64,000 bases of DNA from a virus: positions 62,001 to 126,000 of IMG/VR virus record IMGVR_UViG_3300023184_004198. One strand, given 5' to 3'. The notes under the pieces were generated by a model. The model was not told the DNA's origin and searched no databases. It saw only the letters and a program-made list of their open reading frames with translations. Below, in pieces: positions 26,016 through 35,756 of the stretch; the first letter of the stretch is position 1, and each line of letters starts with the position of its first letter. A program made the translations under genes and the position numbers.

Positions 26016-27690
26016 AAAATTAAAAATATTATTTTATCATGCTGGCGGTCACACAGCCTGGCTGTATCCGGCCGCACTTCAGTTAAAAACATACATTGAT
26101 TTATTTTATTCTGATATCTCCAATCATTTGGATTGGTTGATACCGTTGCAACAAGAAGTCACGGACGAAGAGCTGATACAACATATCAATCAAACTGATG
26201 CAGACATATTATGTACCAGTCATTATCTTTGGAATCATGCATTTTTAACTCGGCAAATAGCCGCAGTCAAATCTCGATGTAAAAATACATTGAAAATAAT
26301 TGCAGGTGGTCCAAGTATTGATGTAAACAACAATACAGAATTTTTTGATCAATATCCCAGTATTGATTATGCAGTGTACGGTGCAGGTGAACAAGCATTT
26401 GCAGACATTGTAAATCACTTGGTGTTTCAAACACCATTGATTGCGTTCAACACTTCTAACTGCGGTTGGAAAAATCACAACACTGGTAAAACCATTGTGG
26501 CTGACTACAAGTTTGTAAAAATGATAGAAACCAGTCCGTTTGTACATAATCGAGACTTGTTCACAGCCATGGTCGCTGATGCCAAGAAAAAACATGCACC
26601 GGTATGGCTTCCATATACTCTTACCAGGGGGTGTCCATATTCGTGTACATTTTGTGATTGGAACAGTGGACTTGGCAACAAAGTGTCAAGAAGAAAAAAC
26701 ACATATCAGCAAGAAATTGATTTGTTCCAACAACTGGGAGTCACAAACATATATTTGTCAGATGCCAATGTTGGACAGTACACAGAAGATGTTGAAATGA
26801 TTGAATATTTTGCAGAAAAAAATATCAAAGAAAATGCAGGGTTTCATGTTGGTGGGAATTTTAGTAAACTCAAAAAAGAAAACAATCTAAAAATATTCAA
26901 TGTCATGGCACAAGGTCGTTTGGTCAATAAAACTTTGAATTTTTCAGTGCAGGATATCAACAAGCAGGTATTAGACAACATTGATCGTCCTGATGTTGGG
27001 TGGGATGTGCATGTTGCCATGGCTGACGAATTACGCAATCGATATCCGCATTTGATTGTCAAAGCACAATTGATCTATGGATTGCCAGGACAGACACCTG
27101 CATCTTGGCGGCAAACTCTTGATCAAGTAACACAACAAAAGATTTTGCCTGTGATTTTTTTAAACGAGCCATTGCCTGCCAGTCCAGCCATATACGATCC
27201 AGAATATCAACGTAAATTCCAGTACGAGTATGTTTATAGCAACAGAATGCTTGGTACTGTTTATTCAAGTAAAATTCCAAAAAAAAGCAATTCCTTTAGT
27301 CAACAAGATCTTGTGCAGATGAATTTGTTGTCTGCAATGTATCTGGCACTTAGTGCTATTAATTTTGCTTTGCACGAAAATCATGCTGAGTTATTAAACA
27401 TTTCTTGTATTGTTGATAAATTTTTAACCAGTGACCATTACCAAGGTCTTTACAATAATCTTTATCATAACTGGACTGTAGAAAATAATTTTTACTATAC
27501 AATCGACTTTTCTGGCAAGCCTGCACAGATTCCTGACTTGACGTTGGGATTGCATTTGGCCAAGGACCCGCATTTTTTAAAATATGTGTCAACTTTTCTT
27601 TCTGAAAATGAACGCCGTAAATTTTTAAAAATAGCAATTAAATCTGAGTTTCAAAAAATGATAGATGAAATCCACTCAGATGTTGATTAA
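25990..27690 (+). CDS. B12-binding-type radical SAM enzyme
   Basis: A 566-residue protein. The first 150 residues look like a cobalamin-binding Rossmann domain (ADILCTSHYLW...IIAGGPSID...DYAVYGAGEQAF), although I see no DxHxxG His ligand. The radical SAM motif is RGCPYSCTFCDW (CX3CX2C) near residue 217. A YGLPGQTPASW stretch fits the later barrel. The order resembles BchE-like enzymes that methylate or cyclise unactivated carbons. It lies between iscU and iscA, which could supply and repair its clusters. Confidence 0.85.
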   Translation: MLIPFQQHKKLKILFYHAGGHTAWLYPAALQLKTYIDLFYSDISNHLDWLIPLQQEVTDEELIQHINQTDADILCTSHYLWNHAFLTRQIAAVKSRCKNTLKIIAGGPSIDVNNNTEFFDQYPSIDYAVYGAGEQAFADIVNHLVFQTPLIAFNTSNCGWKNHNTGKTIVADYKFVKMIETSPFVHNRDLFTAMVADAKKKHAPVWLPYTLTRGCPYSCTFCDWNSGLGNKVSRRKNTYQQEIDLFQQLGVTNIYLSDANVGQYTEDVEMIEYFAEKNIKENAGFHVGGNFSKLKKENNLKIFNVMAQGRLVNKTLNFSVQDINKQVLDNIDRPDVGWDVHVAMADELRNRYPHLIVKAQLIYGLPGQTPASWRQTLDQVTQQKILPVIFLNEPLPASPAIYDPEYQRKFQYEYVYSNRMLGTVYSSKIPKKSNSFSQQDLVQMNLLSAMYLALSAINFALHENHAELLNISCIVDKFLTSDHYQGLYNNLYHNWTVENNFYYTIDFSGKPAQIPDLTLGLHLAKDPHFLKYVSTFLSENERRKFLKIAIKSEFQKMIDEIHSDVD

Positions 27691-27699
27691 ATATTTTCT

Positions 27700-28023
27700 A
27701 TGATAACCATAACTGATCAGGCTCGAAACAAAATTCAAAAATTAGTAACACTCAAAGGTTACGCTGGCATACGACTGGGTGTGAAAACCACAGGTTGCTC
27801 TGGACTGGCTTATGTGTTAGAATACGTTAAAGAATACATACCTGATGAAAGCACAATAAACTATGCTCAAAATGAGTTTTGTGTGCTGGTAGATAAAAAA
27901 CATGATGTGTACTTGCGAGGTACGCAAGTAGACTATGTACGGCAAGGCCTCAACGAAGGTTTTGAATTTTCAAACCCCAATGAACGTGACCGCTGCGGCT
28001 GCGGAGAAAGTTTTAGAGTTTAA
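27700..28023 (+). CDS. iscA: IscA/HesB A-type Fe-S carrier
   Basis: A 107-residue protein with the three conserved cysteines C33 (TTGCSG), C99 and C101 (CGCGESF). Length and layout match IscA. A-type carriers hand clusters from IscU to target enzymes. It sits ten bases after the radical SAM gene. The next gene's start lies inside its last 44 bases. Confidence 0.92.
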   Translation: MITITDQARNKIQKLVTLKGYAGIRLGVKTTGCSGLAYVLEYVKEYIPDESTINYAQNEFCVLVDKKHDVYLRGTQVDYVRQGLNEGFEFSNPNERDRCGCGESFRV

Positions 28024-28741
28024 CGTGTTAAACCCCAGATTTGATTACCAACCTGTTCCCCGTGTCACAATTGAAGGCAAGAGATATTATGCCACTCCTG
28101 ATGGCAATAAACTGCCGTCGGTCACAACCATACTTGACAAGACCAAAAGTGAGGAAAGTAAAAAAGCACTACAAAACTGGCGTGCTAGAGTTGGTGCAGA
28201 ACAAGCACAGGCCATTACCACAGAAGCAGCCAATCGCGGCACAAGAATGCACACGTATCTTGAGCAGTATGTCAAGGAGGGTGCAATCAAGGATCGTGGT
28301 ACAAATCCTTTTAGTTGGGCAAGCCATGCCATGGCTCAAAAAGTCGTAGAGCATGGGTTGAAGAATGTGAATGAATTCTGGGGTATTGAAGTTCCGTTGT
28401 ATTTCCCCCGGGTATATGCAGGTACTACAGATGGCGCGGGCATACACTTGAACGAAGAAGCCATCCTGGATTACAAACAAACCAACAAGCCCAAAAAACG
28501 TGAGTGGATTGATGACTACTTTGTGCAGTTGTGCGCCTATGCTGAAGCACACAATGAACTGCACGGTACAAAGATCAAAAAAGGTGTAGTTTTGATGTGT
28601 GTTAAACCCACGCTAGACGAACAAATGAACATGATCACACAGCCCGAATACCAAGAATTTGTGCTAGAGGGCCGGGAGTTTGAGAAGTATCGCGACTTGT
28701 GGTGGAAAAAGGTCGAACAGTATTACTTGCTAAATATGTGA
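27980..28741 (+). CDS. PD-(D/E)XK-family exonuclease (Cas4/RecB-like)
   Basis: A 253-residue protein from the ATG at 27980; an earlier ATG at 27935 would overlap iscA further. Motifs of the PD-(D/E)XK nuclease fold are visible. AGTTDGAG gives the catalytic Asp, and AILDYKQT gives the D...K pair. An upstream GTRMHTYLEQY helix carries a His as in exonuclease-type members. It probably processes DNA ends during replication or host DNA breakdown. There is no CxxC cluster of the Cas4 type. Confidence 0.8.
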   Translation: MNVTAAAAEKVLEFNVLNPRFDYQPVPRVTIEGKRYYATPDGNKLPSVTTILDKTKSEESKKALQNWRARVGAEQAQAITTEAANRGTRMHTYLEQYVKEGAIKDRGTNPFSWASHAMAQKVVEHGLKNVNEFWGIEVPLYFPRVYAGTTDGAGIHLNEEAILDYKQTNKPKKREWIDDYFVQLCAYAEAHNELHGTKIKKGVVLMCVKPTLDEQMNMITQPEYQEFVLEGREFEKYRDLWWKKVEQYYLLNM

Positions 28742-28760
28742 TACCTCAAGGAATCACACT

Positions 28761-30512
28761 GTGGCAATCGTACAAATATCAAGAATTACCGCCCGCAAGG
28801 GTCTACAAGAAGACTTACCTCAGCCCTTGGCTGGTGCTGAACTGGGCTGGGCAGTAGATGATCGTAGACTGTTTATTGGCAATGGTGCACTGGAAGAAGG
28901 TGCACCTGTCGTTGGTAACACTGAGATTTTGACTGAATTTTCAGACATCCTAAGTTTCGCTGGTCAATACACTTACAAAGGTGAAGCAGCAGGATACACT
29001 GCACAAACAGGTGCCACCCCTGGCAGTCCAATTTCACAGAGTGTACAAAGTAGACTGGACAGTTACGCAGTGGTCACGGACTTTGGTGCCATGGGTGATG
29101 GAGTCACAGATGACACCGCAGCCATCAATCGCGCACTGTATCAGTTGTTTTGTGTACAAAACAACGTTGCAGTTCGACGCAGTTTGTTTTTCCCTGCTGG
29201 AAACTACATAGTCACAGACACAATAAAAATTCCTCCTTACGCTAGACTATATGGAGAAGGCGCCAATAGTTCAATCATTAACTTTTCAGTACAGAATTGG
29301 GCGGCCAACACTGCTTATGCTCAAAGCACACTGGTTTATTATGTGCCTACTACTACCTATTATCGAAGCATTGTCCCAGTGCCTGCTACAGGTATTACAA
29401 TTTCAAATGCGTTGTATTGGGCAGCCGAATCACTGCCAAGTTATGTGGTACAAACTGCTGACAGTTTGCAACAAACTGGCGTGAACATTGCTACCAATGG
29501 TGCTACGCCGCCTAAAAATATTGAAGTATCCAGTATGGCCATTGTGACTGATCAACTAAACAATGCACTGTTGGTTGAAAATGCGCAAGAATGTTCTTTT
29601 AGCAACATGGACTTTACTGGACCGTTGACTGTTGCTGACCTTACTACTTCTGTGGATGGCACAGTGGCAATTGATTGGTCTAGTACTGTGAGTTTACCAT
29701 GCAAACAGATAAATTTTGACAACTGTAAATTCTCAGGATTTACCTATAGCATGAGCACTGAACAACAAATTCAAGGATCGGTAATAAGCAACGGGTATTT
29801 TGATACATTGTATCAAGGGGCAATTTTAGGTGGTGCCAGTCCCAGCAACGGTGGACCCACTGGTGTAAAATTCTTAGGCAATGTGTTTGACAACATCTAT
29901 GAAGAAGGTATCTATATCAATGGTGTGAGTTTGAATGCCACTGGCTACAATATATTTTATAATGTGGGCAATCACTTCAACGGAACCACCAGTCCTGCAT
30001 CCGCAGTGATCACAATTGATGCCATTAACAATATCAGTGTTGGTGATATGTTTCAACGTACCACTGCGTACAGTGGCACTTATCCTAGAATCAAAATTTT
30101 CAATGCTGCCACACAAACTGTTCCTGCCAGCATTGGGGTCGACAGTGCGGCACAAATTCAAATGGGCAGTTTTGTAAGAGAAACTGGCACACAAGCAACA
30201 CTGAGTGCCGGCGCCACAGCCAGTACATTGTTCACCGTAAGTTCAGCTCAGATCAAAGCGTTTAGTATGGATTACACCATTGTTGTAGAAACATCAGTGA
30301 GAACAGGTACATTAACGGTGGTCAATGACGCTGATGACTCAGCCGGCGACGGATTGAGTTACACCGATGACTATGTTCAAAACTCAGACACTGATATTAC
30401 GTTGGCGGTCACTGATGTTGGCAGCACAATGACGGTGTTGTACACATCCAGTGCCACTAGAGCCGCTGGCAAAATTTATTACAGTTTAACACACCTGGGT
30501 CGTAGTTATTAA
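28761..30512 (+). CDS. Tail spike with pectate-lyase-type beta-helix
   Basis: A 583-residue protein beginning with GTG (28761) after AAGGAA. The N-terminus (VQISRITARKGLQEDLPQPLAGAELGWAVDDRRLFIGNG) is a typical phage attachment domain. From about residue 105 the DFGAMGDGVTDDTAAINRAL motif opens a pectate-lyase-like right-handed beta-helix, the fold of many capsule- or LPS-degrading spikes. The C-terminal part is strand-rich. Likely binds and possibly cleaves a host surface glycan. Confidence 0.85.
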   Translation: MAIVQISRITARKGLQEDLPQPLAGAELGWAVDDRRLFIGNGALEEGAPVVGNTEILTEFSDILSFAGQYTYKGEAAGYTAQTGATPGSPISQSVQSRLDSYAVVTDFGAMGDGVTDDTAAINRALYQLFCVQNNVAVRRSLFFPAGNYIVTDTIKIPPYARLYGEGANSSIINFSVQNWAANTAYAQSTLVYYVPTTTYYRSIVPVPATGITISNALYWAAESLPSYVVQTADSLQQTGVNIATNGATPPKNIEVSSMAIVTDQLNNALLVENAQECSFSNMDFTGPLTVADLTTSVDGTVAIDWSSTVSLPCKQINFDNCKFSGFTYSMSTEQQIQGSVISNGYFDTLYQGAILGGASPSNGGPTGVKFLGNVFDNIYEEGIYINGVSLNATGYNIFYNVGNHFNGTTSPASAVITIDAINNISVGDMFQRTTAYSGTYPRIKIFNAATQTVPASIGVDSAAQIQMGSFVRETGTQATLSAGATASTLFTVSSAQIKAFSMDYTIVVETSVRTGTLTVVNDADDSAGDGLSYTDDYVQNSDTDITLAVTDVGSTMTVLYTSSATRAAGKIYYSLTHLGRSY

Positions 30513-30517
30513 AACAC

Positions 30518-30943
30518 ATGTGGCCTAGAGACTTCAGTGAGCGGCTGGAGAGTTGGACCGAGTTAAGACAACAATGTTCTACACTGGATCCAGAGCCTGC
30601 TCTATTCAAAATCAATGCCTGGTGGTTCCAAACTCCTTGGACTGCTTACCATTTGCACTGGGATGATCAAAAGGATTGGCCTGATCCTTGGCAATTATTG
30701 AGTGACAACATCTACTGCCCGGTTGCTAGAGGGCTGGGAATCATGTATACTATTGCTATGCTAGACCGTGCGGATATGCAGGATGCCTGCATGATTGAGT
30801 ATCAAAGCGACAATTTAGTCCTTGTGGCTCAAGAGAAATATATACTGAATTGGGATCCTGATCAAGTCGTAAATATCAGCCTGGGACGATCAAAACCCAG
30901 GCGGCATGTCAGTCAAGAACAAGTAAAACAAAAAATTCGTTAG
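30518..30943 (+). CDS. Conserved phage hypothetical protein
   Basis: A 141-residue Trp-rich protein (NAWWFQTPWTAYHLHWDDQKDWPDPW). It sits directly upstream of nrdA, as similar proteins do in T4-like marine phages. No signal peptide. The C-terminal tail is basic. Its role is not known to me. Confidence 0.7.
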   Translation: MWPRDFSERLESWTELRQQCSTLDPEPALFKINAWWFQTPWTAYHLHWDDQKDWPDPWQLLSDNIYCPVARGLGIMYTIAMLDRADMQDACMIEYQSDNLVLVAQEKYILNWDPDQVVNISLGRSKPRRHVSQEQVKQKIR

Positions 30944-30949
30944 GATAAA

Positions 30950-33271
30950 ATGAAAAGCATCACAGTTGTAAAGCGTAGTGGGCATAGAGAACCGCTCGCC
31001 TTGGAAAAATGGCAGGCACAAATTGCCAAAGTATGTGCAGGCATAGCAGACGTTAGCCAGAGCATGGTAGAAATCAAAGCACAGTTGCATTTTTATGATG
31101 GCATCAGTACCAAAGAAATTGACGGCATTACCTTACGTGCTATTGTGGATTTAATTGACGTAGAATCAAACCCAGATGTGGGGCATACCAATTACCAATA
31201 TGTAGCAGGCAAGCAACGACTCAGTATGTTACGCAAAGATGTATATGGCTCATACGATCCTCCGCACTTGTATGAGATCGTGAAAACCAACGTGGCCACT
31301 GGCCTGTACACACCTGAATTACTGGAGTGGTACAGTGAGGACGACTGGAATCGCATGAACGACATGATTGACCATGACAAAGATGAGTCATACAGTTATG
31401 CCGCCGTGGAACAACTGATTGAAAAATATCTAGTAAAAAATCGTAGCACAGGACAAATATATGAAACTCCGCAAGTTAGATACATGGTGGCCGCGGCTAC
31501 AGTCTTTCACAAAGAAGAGCCTAACACGGCTAGAATGCGTTATATCAAAGAATATTACACTGCCGCAAGTGATGGGCTTTTCACTTTGGCAACTCCTGTG
31601 CTTGCTGGTCTTGGTACTCCTACTAAGCAATTTAGCAGTTGCGTTCTTATCCGATCCGATGATGACCTCGATAGTATATTTGCCAGCGGTGAGATGATGG
31701 CCAAGTATGCCAGCAAACGTGCTGGCATTGGACTAGAGATAGGACGTTTGCGTCCGCTAGGTTCACCCATTCGCGGTGGCGAAATCATGCACACAGGTAT
31801 GATTCCATTCCTTAAGAAGTGGTTTGGTGACCTACGCAGTTGTTCACAAGGAGGTATTAGAAATGCTTCGGCTACGGTTTTTTATCCCATATGGCATCTA
31901 CAATTTGATGACCTTATCGTTCTTAAAAACAACCAAGGTACAGAAGAGACCCGGGTACGACACATGGATTATGGTGTCGTGTTATCTGCATTCTTCTGGC
32001 GCCGTTTTAAGAACAAGGAAAACATCACGTTCTTCGACCCCAATCAGGTACCTGACCTTTATGAAGCCTTCTATAAAGACACTGCCCTTTTCGAAACACT
32101 ATATGTAAAATACGAAAAAGACAGCAGCCTGCGCAAGAAAACCATGGCTGCAGAAGAAGTGTTCAAGTCAGGCATTCTTAAAGAGCGCACTGACACTGGA
32201 CGCATTTACTTGGTATTCATTGACAATGTAATGAACCAAGGTCCATTCAATCCTGAATATCATACCATTTACCAGAGTAACCTTTGCTGTGAAATACTTC
32301 TTCCTACTAAACCCTTTAAACGTCTGGATGACCGTGATGGTCGTATCGCTCTTTGCACACTGGGCTCAATCAACTGGGGTGCGTTCCGTAATCCAGAAGA
32401 CATGCGTCGGGCTTGTCGCATACTTCAGCGTAGCCTGTGTAACATTCTTGATTATCAAGACTTTCTCTCCATCCAGTCTCAACTATCCAACGACGAGATC
32501 CAGCCCTTGGGCATTGGAATCACCAACCTTGCCTATTGGCATGCCAAACGCAGCCTCCGTTACGGAGAACGAGACGCCTTGGCTGAAGTCAAGACGTGGA
32601 TGGAACATCAAGCCTACTACCTGACCGAAGCCACAGTTGAACTGGCTAAAGAACGTGGGCGTTGCAAGGACTCAGACAAAACACGATACGGACAAGGTGT
32701 GTTTCCTTGGGAACTACGTGCTGAAGGTGTGAACGAACTCACAGACTTCACACCTGATCCAGGTCTGGATTGGAATACCTTGCGTGGCAACATGCAAGCC
32801 TATGGTGTACGCAATGCCACGCTGATGGCAGTGGCGCCTGTAGAATCCAGCAGTGTTGTTATCAATTCAACCAATGGCATCGAAATGCCCATGAGTTTGA
32901 TCTCAGTAAAAGAAAGCAAAGCCGGCAGCCTTACGCAAGTTGTGCCTGAGTATCACAGACTCAAGAACAAATATCAACTGATGTGGGCACAACAAGATTG
33001 CATTGGTTATTTGAAAACAGCCGCTGTGTTGGCAGCATACATTGACCAATCCATCTCAACCAACACATTTTACAATCCTGCACACTTTGCAGATCGCAAA
33101 GTACCTACCACACTGATTGCTAAAAATTTAATGCAAGCACACCACTGGGGTATCAAAACATTCTATTACAGCCTAATCAACAAACAAGGTGCCAAGGCTG
33201 CTAAAGAAGAAACACCACTAGAAGTCATAGACTTTGATGATGTAGAAGACTGCGAATCTTGTAAACTATAA
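30950..33271 (+). CDS. nrdA: Ribonucleotide reductase, class I large subunit
   Basis: A 773-residue protein. Active-site residues are present: C231 (SSCVL), N444/C446/E448 (NLCCE), C469 (ALCTLGSIN), and a C-terminal CESCKL pair (C768, C771) for reduction by glutaredoxin. The N-terminal ATP-cone region is short. It converts ribonucleotides to deoxyribonucleotides with NrdB at 34188. A PRMT-like gene lies between them, and a glutaredoxin gene follows at 35535. Confidence 0.95.
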   Translation: MKSITVVKRSGHREPLALEKWQAQIAKVCAGIADVSQSMVEIKAQLHFYDGISTKEIDGITLRAIVDLIDVESNPDVGHTNYQYVAGKQRLSMLRKDVYGSYDPPHLYEIVKTNVATGLYTPELLEWYSEDDWNRMNDMIDHDKDESYSYAAVEQLIEKYLVKNRSTGQIYETPQVRYMVAAATVFHKEEPNTARMRYIKEYYTAASDGLFTLATPVLAGLGTPTKQFSSCVLIRSDDDLDSIFASGEMMAKYASKRAGIGLEIGRLRPLGSPIRGGEIMHTGMIPFLKKWFGDLRSCSQGGIRNASATVFYPIWHLQFDDLIVLKNNQGTEETRVRHMDYGVVLSAFFWRRFKNKENITFFDPNQVPDLYEAFYKDTALFETLYVKYEKDSSLRKKTMAAEEVFKSGILKERTDTGRIYLVFIDNVMNQGPFNPEYHTIYQSNLCCEILLPTKPFKRLDDRDGRIALCTLGSINWGAFRNPEDMRRACRILQRSLCNILDYQDFLSIQSQLSNDEIQPLGIGITNLAYWHAKRSLRYGERDALAEVKTWMEHQAYYLTEATVELAKERGRCKDSDKTRYGQGVFPWELRAEGVNELTDFTPDPGLDWNTLRGNMQAYGVRNATLMAVAPVESSSVVINSTNGIEMPMSLISVKESKAGSLTQVVPEYHRLKNKYQLMWAQQDCIGYLKTAAVLAAYIDQSISTNTFYNPAHFADRKVPTTLIAKNLMQAHHWGIKTFYYSLINKQGAKAAKEETPLEVIDFDDVEDCESCKL

Positions 33272-33273
33272 TC

Positions 33274-34191
33274 ATGAAATTTTTAGATCGTGTTGATTTT
33301 GAAAATCACGATGGGGTATATCTCTCCATGTTAAATGACGTTGCCCGAAATCATTTTTATGACCAAATACTCACTGAAGTTTGTGATCAGCACTGTGTAG
33401 AGATTGGATTTGGTACTGGATTGTTGAGTATGTTGGCATTAAAACATGGAGCCCGTAGTATTGTGGCTTATGAGTCGGACCCTGATCGATATCAAATGGG
33501 TTGCGAAATACTTAAAATGATGAGATTAAAAAACAACCAAATTTTGTTGCTTAATCAACGTTATGATCATACTTGTATGAATCATGCCGATGTTGTGTTT
33601 ACTGAAACAGTAGACAACAACATCTGGGGAGAAGGACTTTACAATAGTCTCCCCAGAAGTGTAGACAAGAAATTTTTGCCTGGACAATATTTTTTAGAAA
33701 TTCACACAGCACCAGTATCAATAGAAGTTGCTGTTAAATTAATGCAAGCTCATGAAAAAAATCAATTTGCACCAGGGGTAGATGTTAACCCGCAGTTTGT
33801 ATCTTGTATTAATCTTTTGTTATCAAAAAAATATCAAAAATCAATCAAAACAAAAGTTGAATTGCCTCAAGGAATCATTGAATTGTCATCACAAATAATC
33901 TACAAAGACTGGATAACAAATAAAACCTTTGCAGGAAGATATGTTGTTGATGCTAATGCAACTTTTGTAGACAATCCTGTTCGAGAACTTCAAGTAGAAA
34001 CATTTGATCAACCAATATTGATTGTGCCCAGAGCAGGCATGCAACATGGCAGTCATATCCTTTATCTAGATTCGGGTCACTGGGGACTGCCATCAAGCCC
34101 TGCTGTAATAAACTTGCCAAACAGTAAGGTAACAATTTTGCATGATCTGCACACAGGAAAAATTTCATATACAACAAAGGAAAAAACATGA
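33274..34191 (+). CDS. PRMT-like SAM-dependent methyltransferase
   Basis: A 305-residue protein. The start (YLSMLNDVARNHFYDQI) resembles the N-terminal helix of protein arginine methyltransferases. VEIGFGTGLLSM is motif I, and VAYESDP ends with the acidic residue that binds SAM ribose. FTETVDNNIWGEG supplies the double-E residues (E111 and E120) characteristic of PRMTs. A C-terminal beta-barrel-like domain follows. It is placed between nrdA and nrdB, overlapping nrdB by four bases. The target is unknown. Confidence 0.75.
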   Translation: MKFLDRVDFENHDGVYLSMLNDVARNHFYDQILTEVCDQHCVEIGFGTGLLSMLALKHGARSIVAYESDPDRYQMGCEILKMMRLKNNQILLLNQRYDHTCMNHADVVFTETVDNNIWGEGLYNSLPRSVDKKFLPGQYFLEIHTAPVSIEVAVKLMQAHEKNQFAPGVDVNPQFVSCINLLLSKKYQKSIKTKVELPQGIIELSSQIIYKDWITNKTFAGRYVVDANATFVDNPVRELQVETFDQPILIVPRAGMQHGSHILYLDSGHWGLPSSPAVINLPNSKVTILHDLHTGKISYTTKEKT

Positions 34192-35300
34192 GCCAAGCAC
34201 AATATAACCTAGCCACCAAAACTGATTACCTACATCGCAAGATGTTTTTGGATCCTGCAGGACCTGTCACAATCCAACGCTTTGAAGAAGTCAAGTACAA
34301 CAAACTTGTCAAGTTCGAACAAGAAGCACGTGGATTCTTTTGGATCCCTGAAGAAGTGTCGCTTACCAAAGATGCTAACGACTTCAAAGATGCGTCAGAC
34401 ACTGTGAAGCACATCTTTACATCAAACTTGTTGCGTCAAACAGCACTAGACAGTTTGCAAGGTCGTGGCCCAGCACAGGTGTTTACTCCTGTTGTGGGTA
34501 TCCCCGAACTGGAAGCATTGATGTACAACTGGAGTTTCTTTGAAACCAACATCCACAGTCGTTCATACAGTCACATCATTCGCAACATCTACAATGTGCC
34601 CAAGGATGTGTTCAACACCATTCATGACACACAAGAGATTGTGGACATGGCATCAAGTGTGGGCCGGTACTACGACGAATTACACAGAATAAATTGCCAT
34701 AAAGAACTTAGCAGTGAAATGACAGGCATGGTTCGTGAAGAAAAACATATCAAGGCAATTTGGTTGGCACTCAATGCCAGTTATGCACTAGAGGCATTCC
34801 GCTTCATGGTATCATTTGCCACAAGCCTGGCCATGGTAGAGAACCGTATCTTTATTGGCAACGGCAACATCATCAGCCTGATCTTGCAAGATGAAATCCT
34901 GCACAAGGACTGGACTGCTTGGATGATCAATCAAGTGGTCAAGGAAGATTCTCGATTTGCTGCTGCCAAGGCCGAATGCGAAGCCGAAGTGTACCAAATG
35001 TACTTGGATGTAATACGTGAAGAAAAAGCCTGGGCAGACTACCTGTTCAAGCTAGGTCCTGTAATTGGACTCAATGCACCGATTCTCAAAGACTTTGTGG
35101 ACTACACAGCAGTGGGCGCACTCAAAGAAATTGGTATCAAGTACCTGGAGCCTGCACCGCGTAGCACACCAATTCCTTGGTTTATGAAGCACGTGGACAC
35201 GTCAAAGAAACAAACTGCACTGCAAGAGAATGAATCAACTAACTATGTTATCGGCGTCATGAGTGATCAACTGGACTACGACGAATTACCCAATTTATAA
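34188..35300 (+). CDS. nrdB: Ribonucleotide reductase, class I small subunit
   Basis: A 370-residue protein. Diiron ligands by comparison with E. coli NrdB are D88, E119, H123, E202, E236 and H239. The radical tyrosine is Y127 in HSRSYSHI. The first Glu-His pair is spaced ExxxH (ETNIH) rather than the E. coli ExxH. The C-terminus (SDQLDYDELPNL) is the tail that docks onto NrdA. SD AAGGAAAA precedes the ATG. Confidence 0.94.
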   Translation: MSQAQYNLATKTDYLHRKMFLDPAGPVTIQRFEEVKYNKLVKFEQEARGFFWIPEEVSLTKDANDFKDASDTVKHIFTSNLLRQTALDSLQGRGPAQVFTPVVGIPELEALMYNWSFFETNIHSRSYSHIIRNIYNVPKDVFNTIHDTQEIVDMASSVGRYYDELHRINCHKELSSEMTGMVREEKHIKAIWLALNASYALEAFRFMVSFATSLAMVENRIFIGNGNIISLILQDEILHKDWTAWMINQVVKEDSRFAAAKAECEAEVYQMYLDVIREEKAWADYLFKLGPVIGLNAPILKDFVDYTAVGALKEIGIKYLEPAPRSTPIPWFMKHVDTSKKQTALQENESTNYVIGVMSDQLDYDELPNL

Positions 35301-35310
35301 AAGGAAAAAT

Positions 35311-35538
35311 ATGTACAAACCCAATACTGCAATAAGAGATTCTGAAGACTTTCAGAACATTCGCAACGTGATGCAAAAGTTTGAACGCATTGAAGAAAAG
35401 AATCGCTGTCTGCGAGTGCAATTTTTAGACTGGTTGTCAGTGAAAATGCACGCCTGGGCAGATGGTGTCAAAGCCATGTCAGATCGAATTGATTCACCAT
35501 GTGTTATTAAAATAGAACCCAAAAGGAAAACCAAATGA
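35311..35538 (+). CDS. Small hypothetical protein
   Basis: A 75-residue charged, helical protein starting at the ATG at 35311 after AAGGAAAA. It lies between nrdB and the glutaredoxin gene and overlaps the latter by four bases, so it is likely part of the nucleotide-reduction operon. No family recognised. Confidence 0.65.
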   Translation: MYKPNTAIRDSEDFQNIRNVMQKFERIEEKNRCLRVQFLDWLSVKMHAWADGVKAMSDRIDSPCVIKIEPKRKTK

Positions 35539-35756
35539 AAGCCATAGTATGGTCCAAAGACCAATGCGCCTTCTGCGAACAAGCCAAGGGCTTGTTGGAA
35601 ATGAAAGGCATCGAATATGAAGTACGCAATATCTCACAAGATTGGACACGTGAACAATTGTTGGAGTCAGTGCCCACTGCACGATCAGTACCACAGATAT
35701 TCTTAGATGACGAGTATGTGGGCGGATTTCAGGAACTGCGCCAAAGGTTGATGTAA
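35535..35756 (+). CDS. Glutaredoxin
   Basis: A 73-residue protein with the CAFC redox motif (residues 11-14) after the first strand, the cis-proline region SVPQIF, and GGFQELRQ at the end, all as in short glutaredoxins and NrdH. It probably reduces the C-terminal cysteines of NrdA. Its stop overlaps the next start (TAATG). Confidence 0.93.
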   Translation: MKAIVWSKDQCAFCEQAKGLLEMKGIEYEVRNISQDWTREQLLESVPTARSVPQIFLDDEYVGGFQELRQRLM

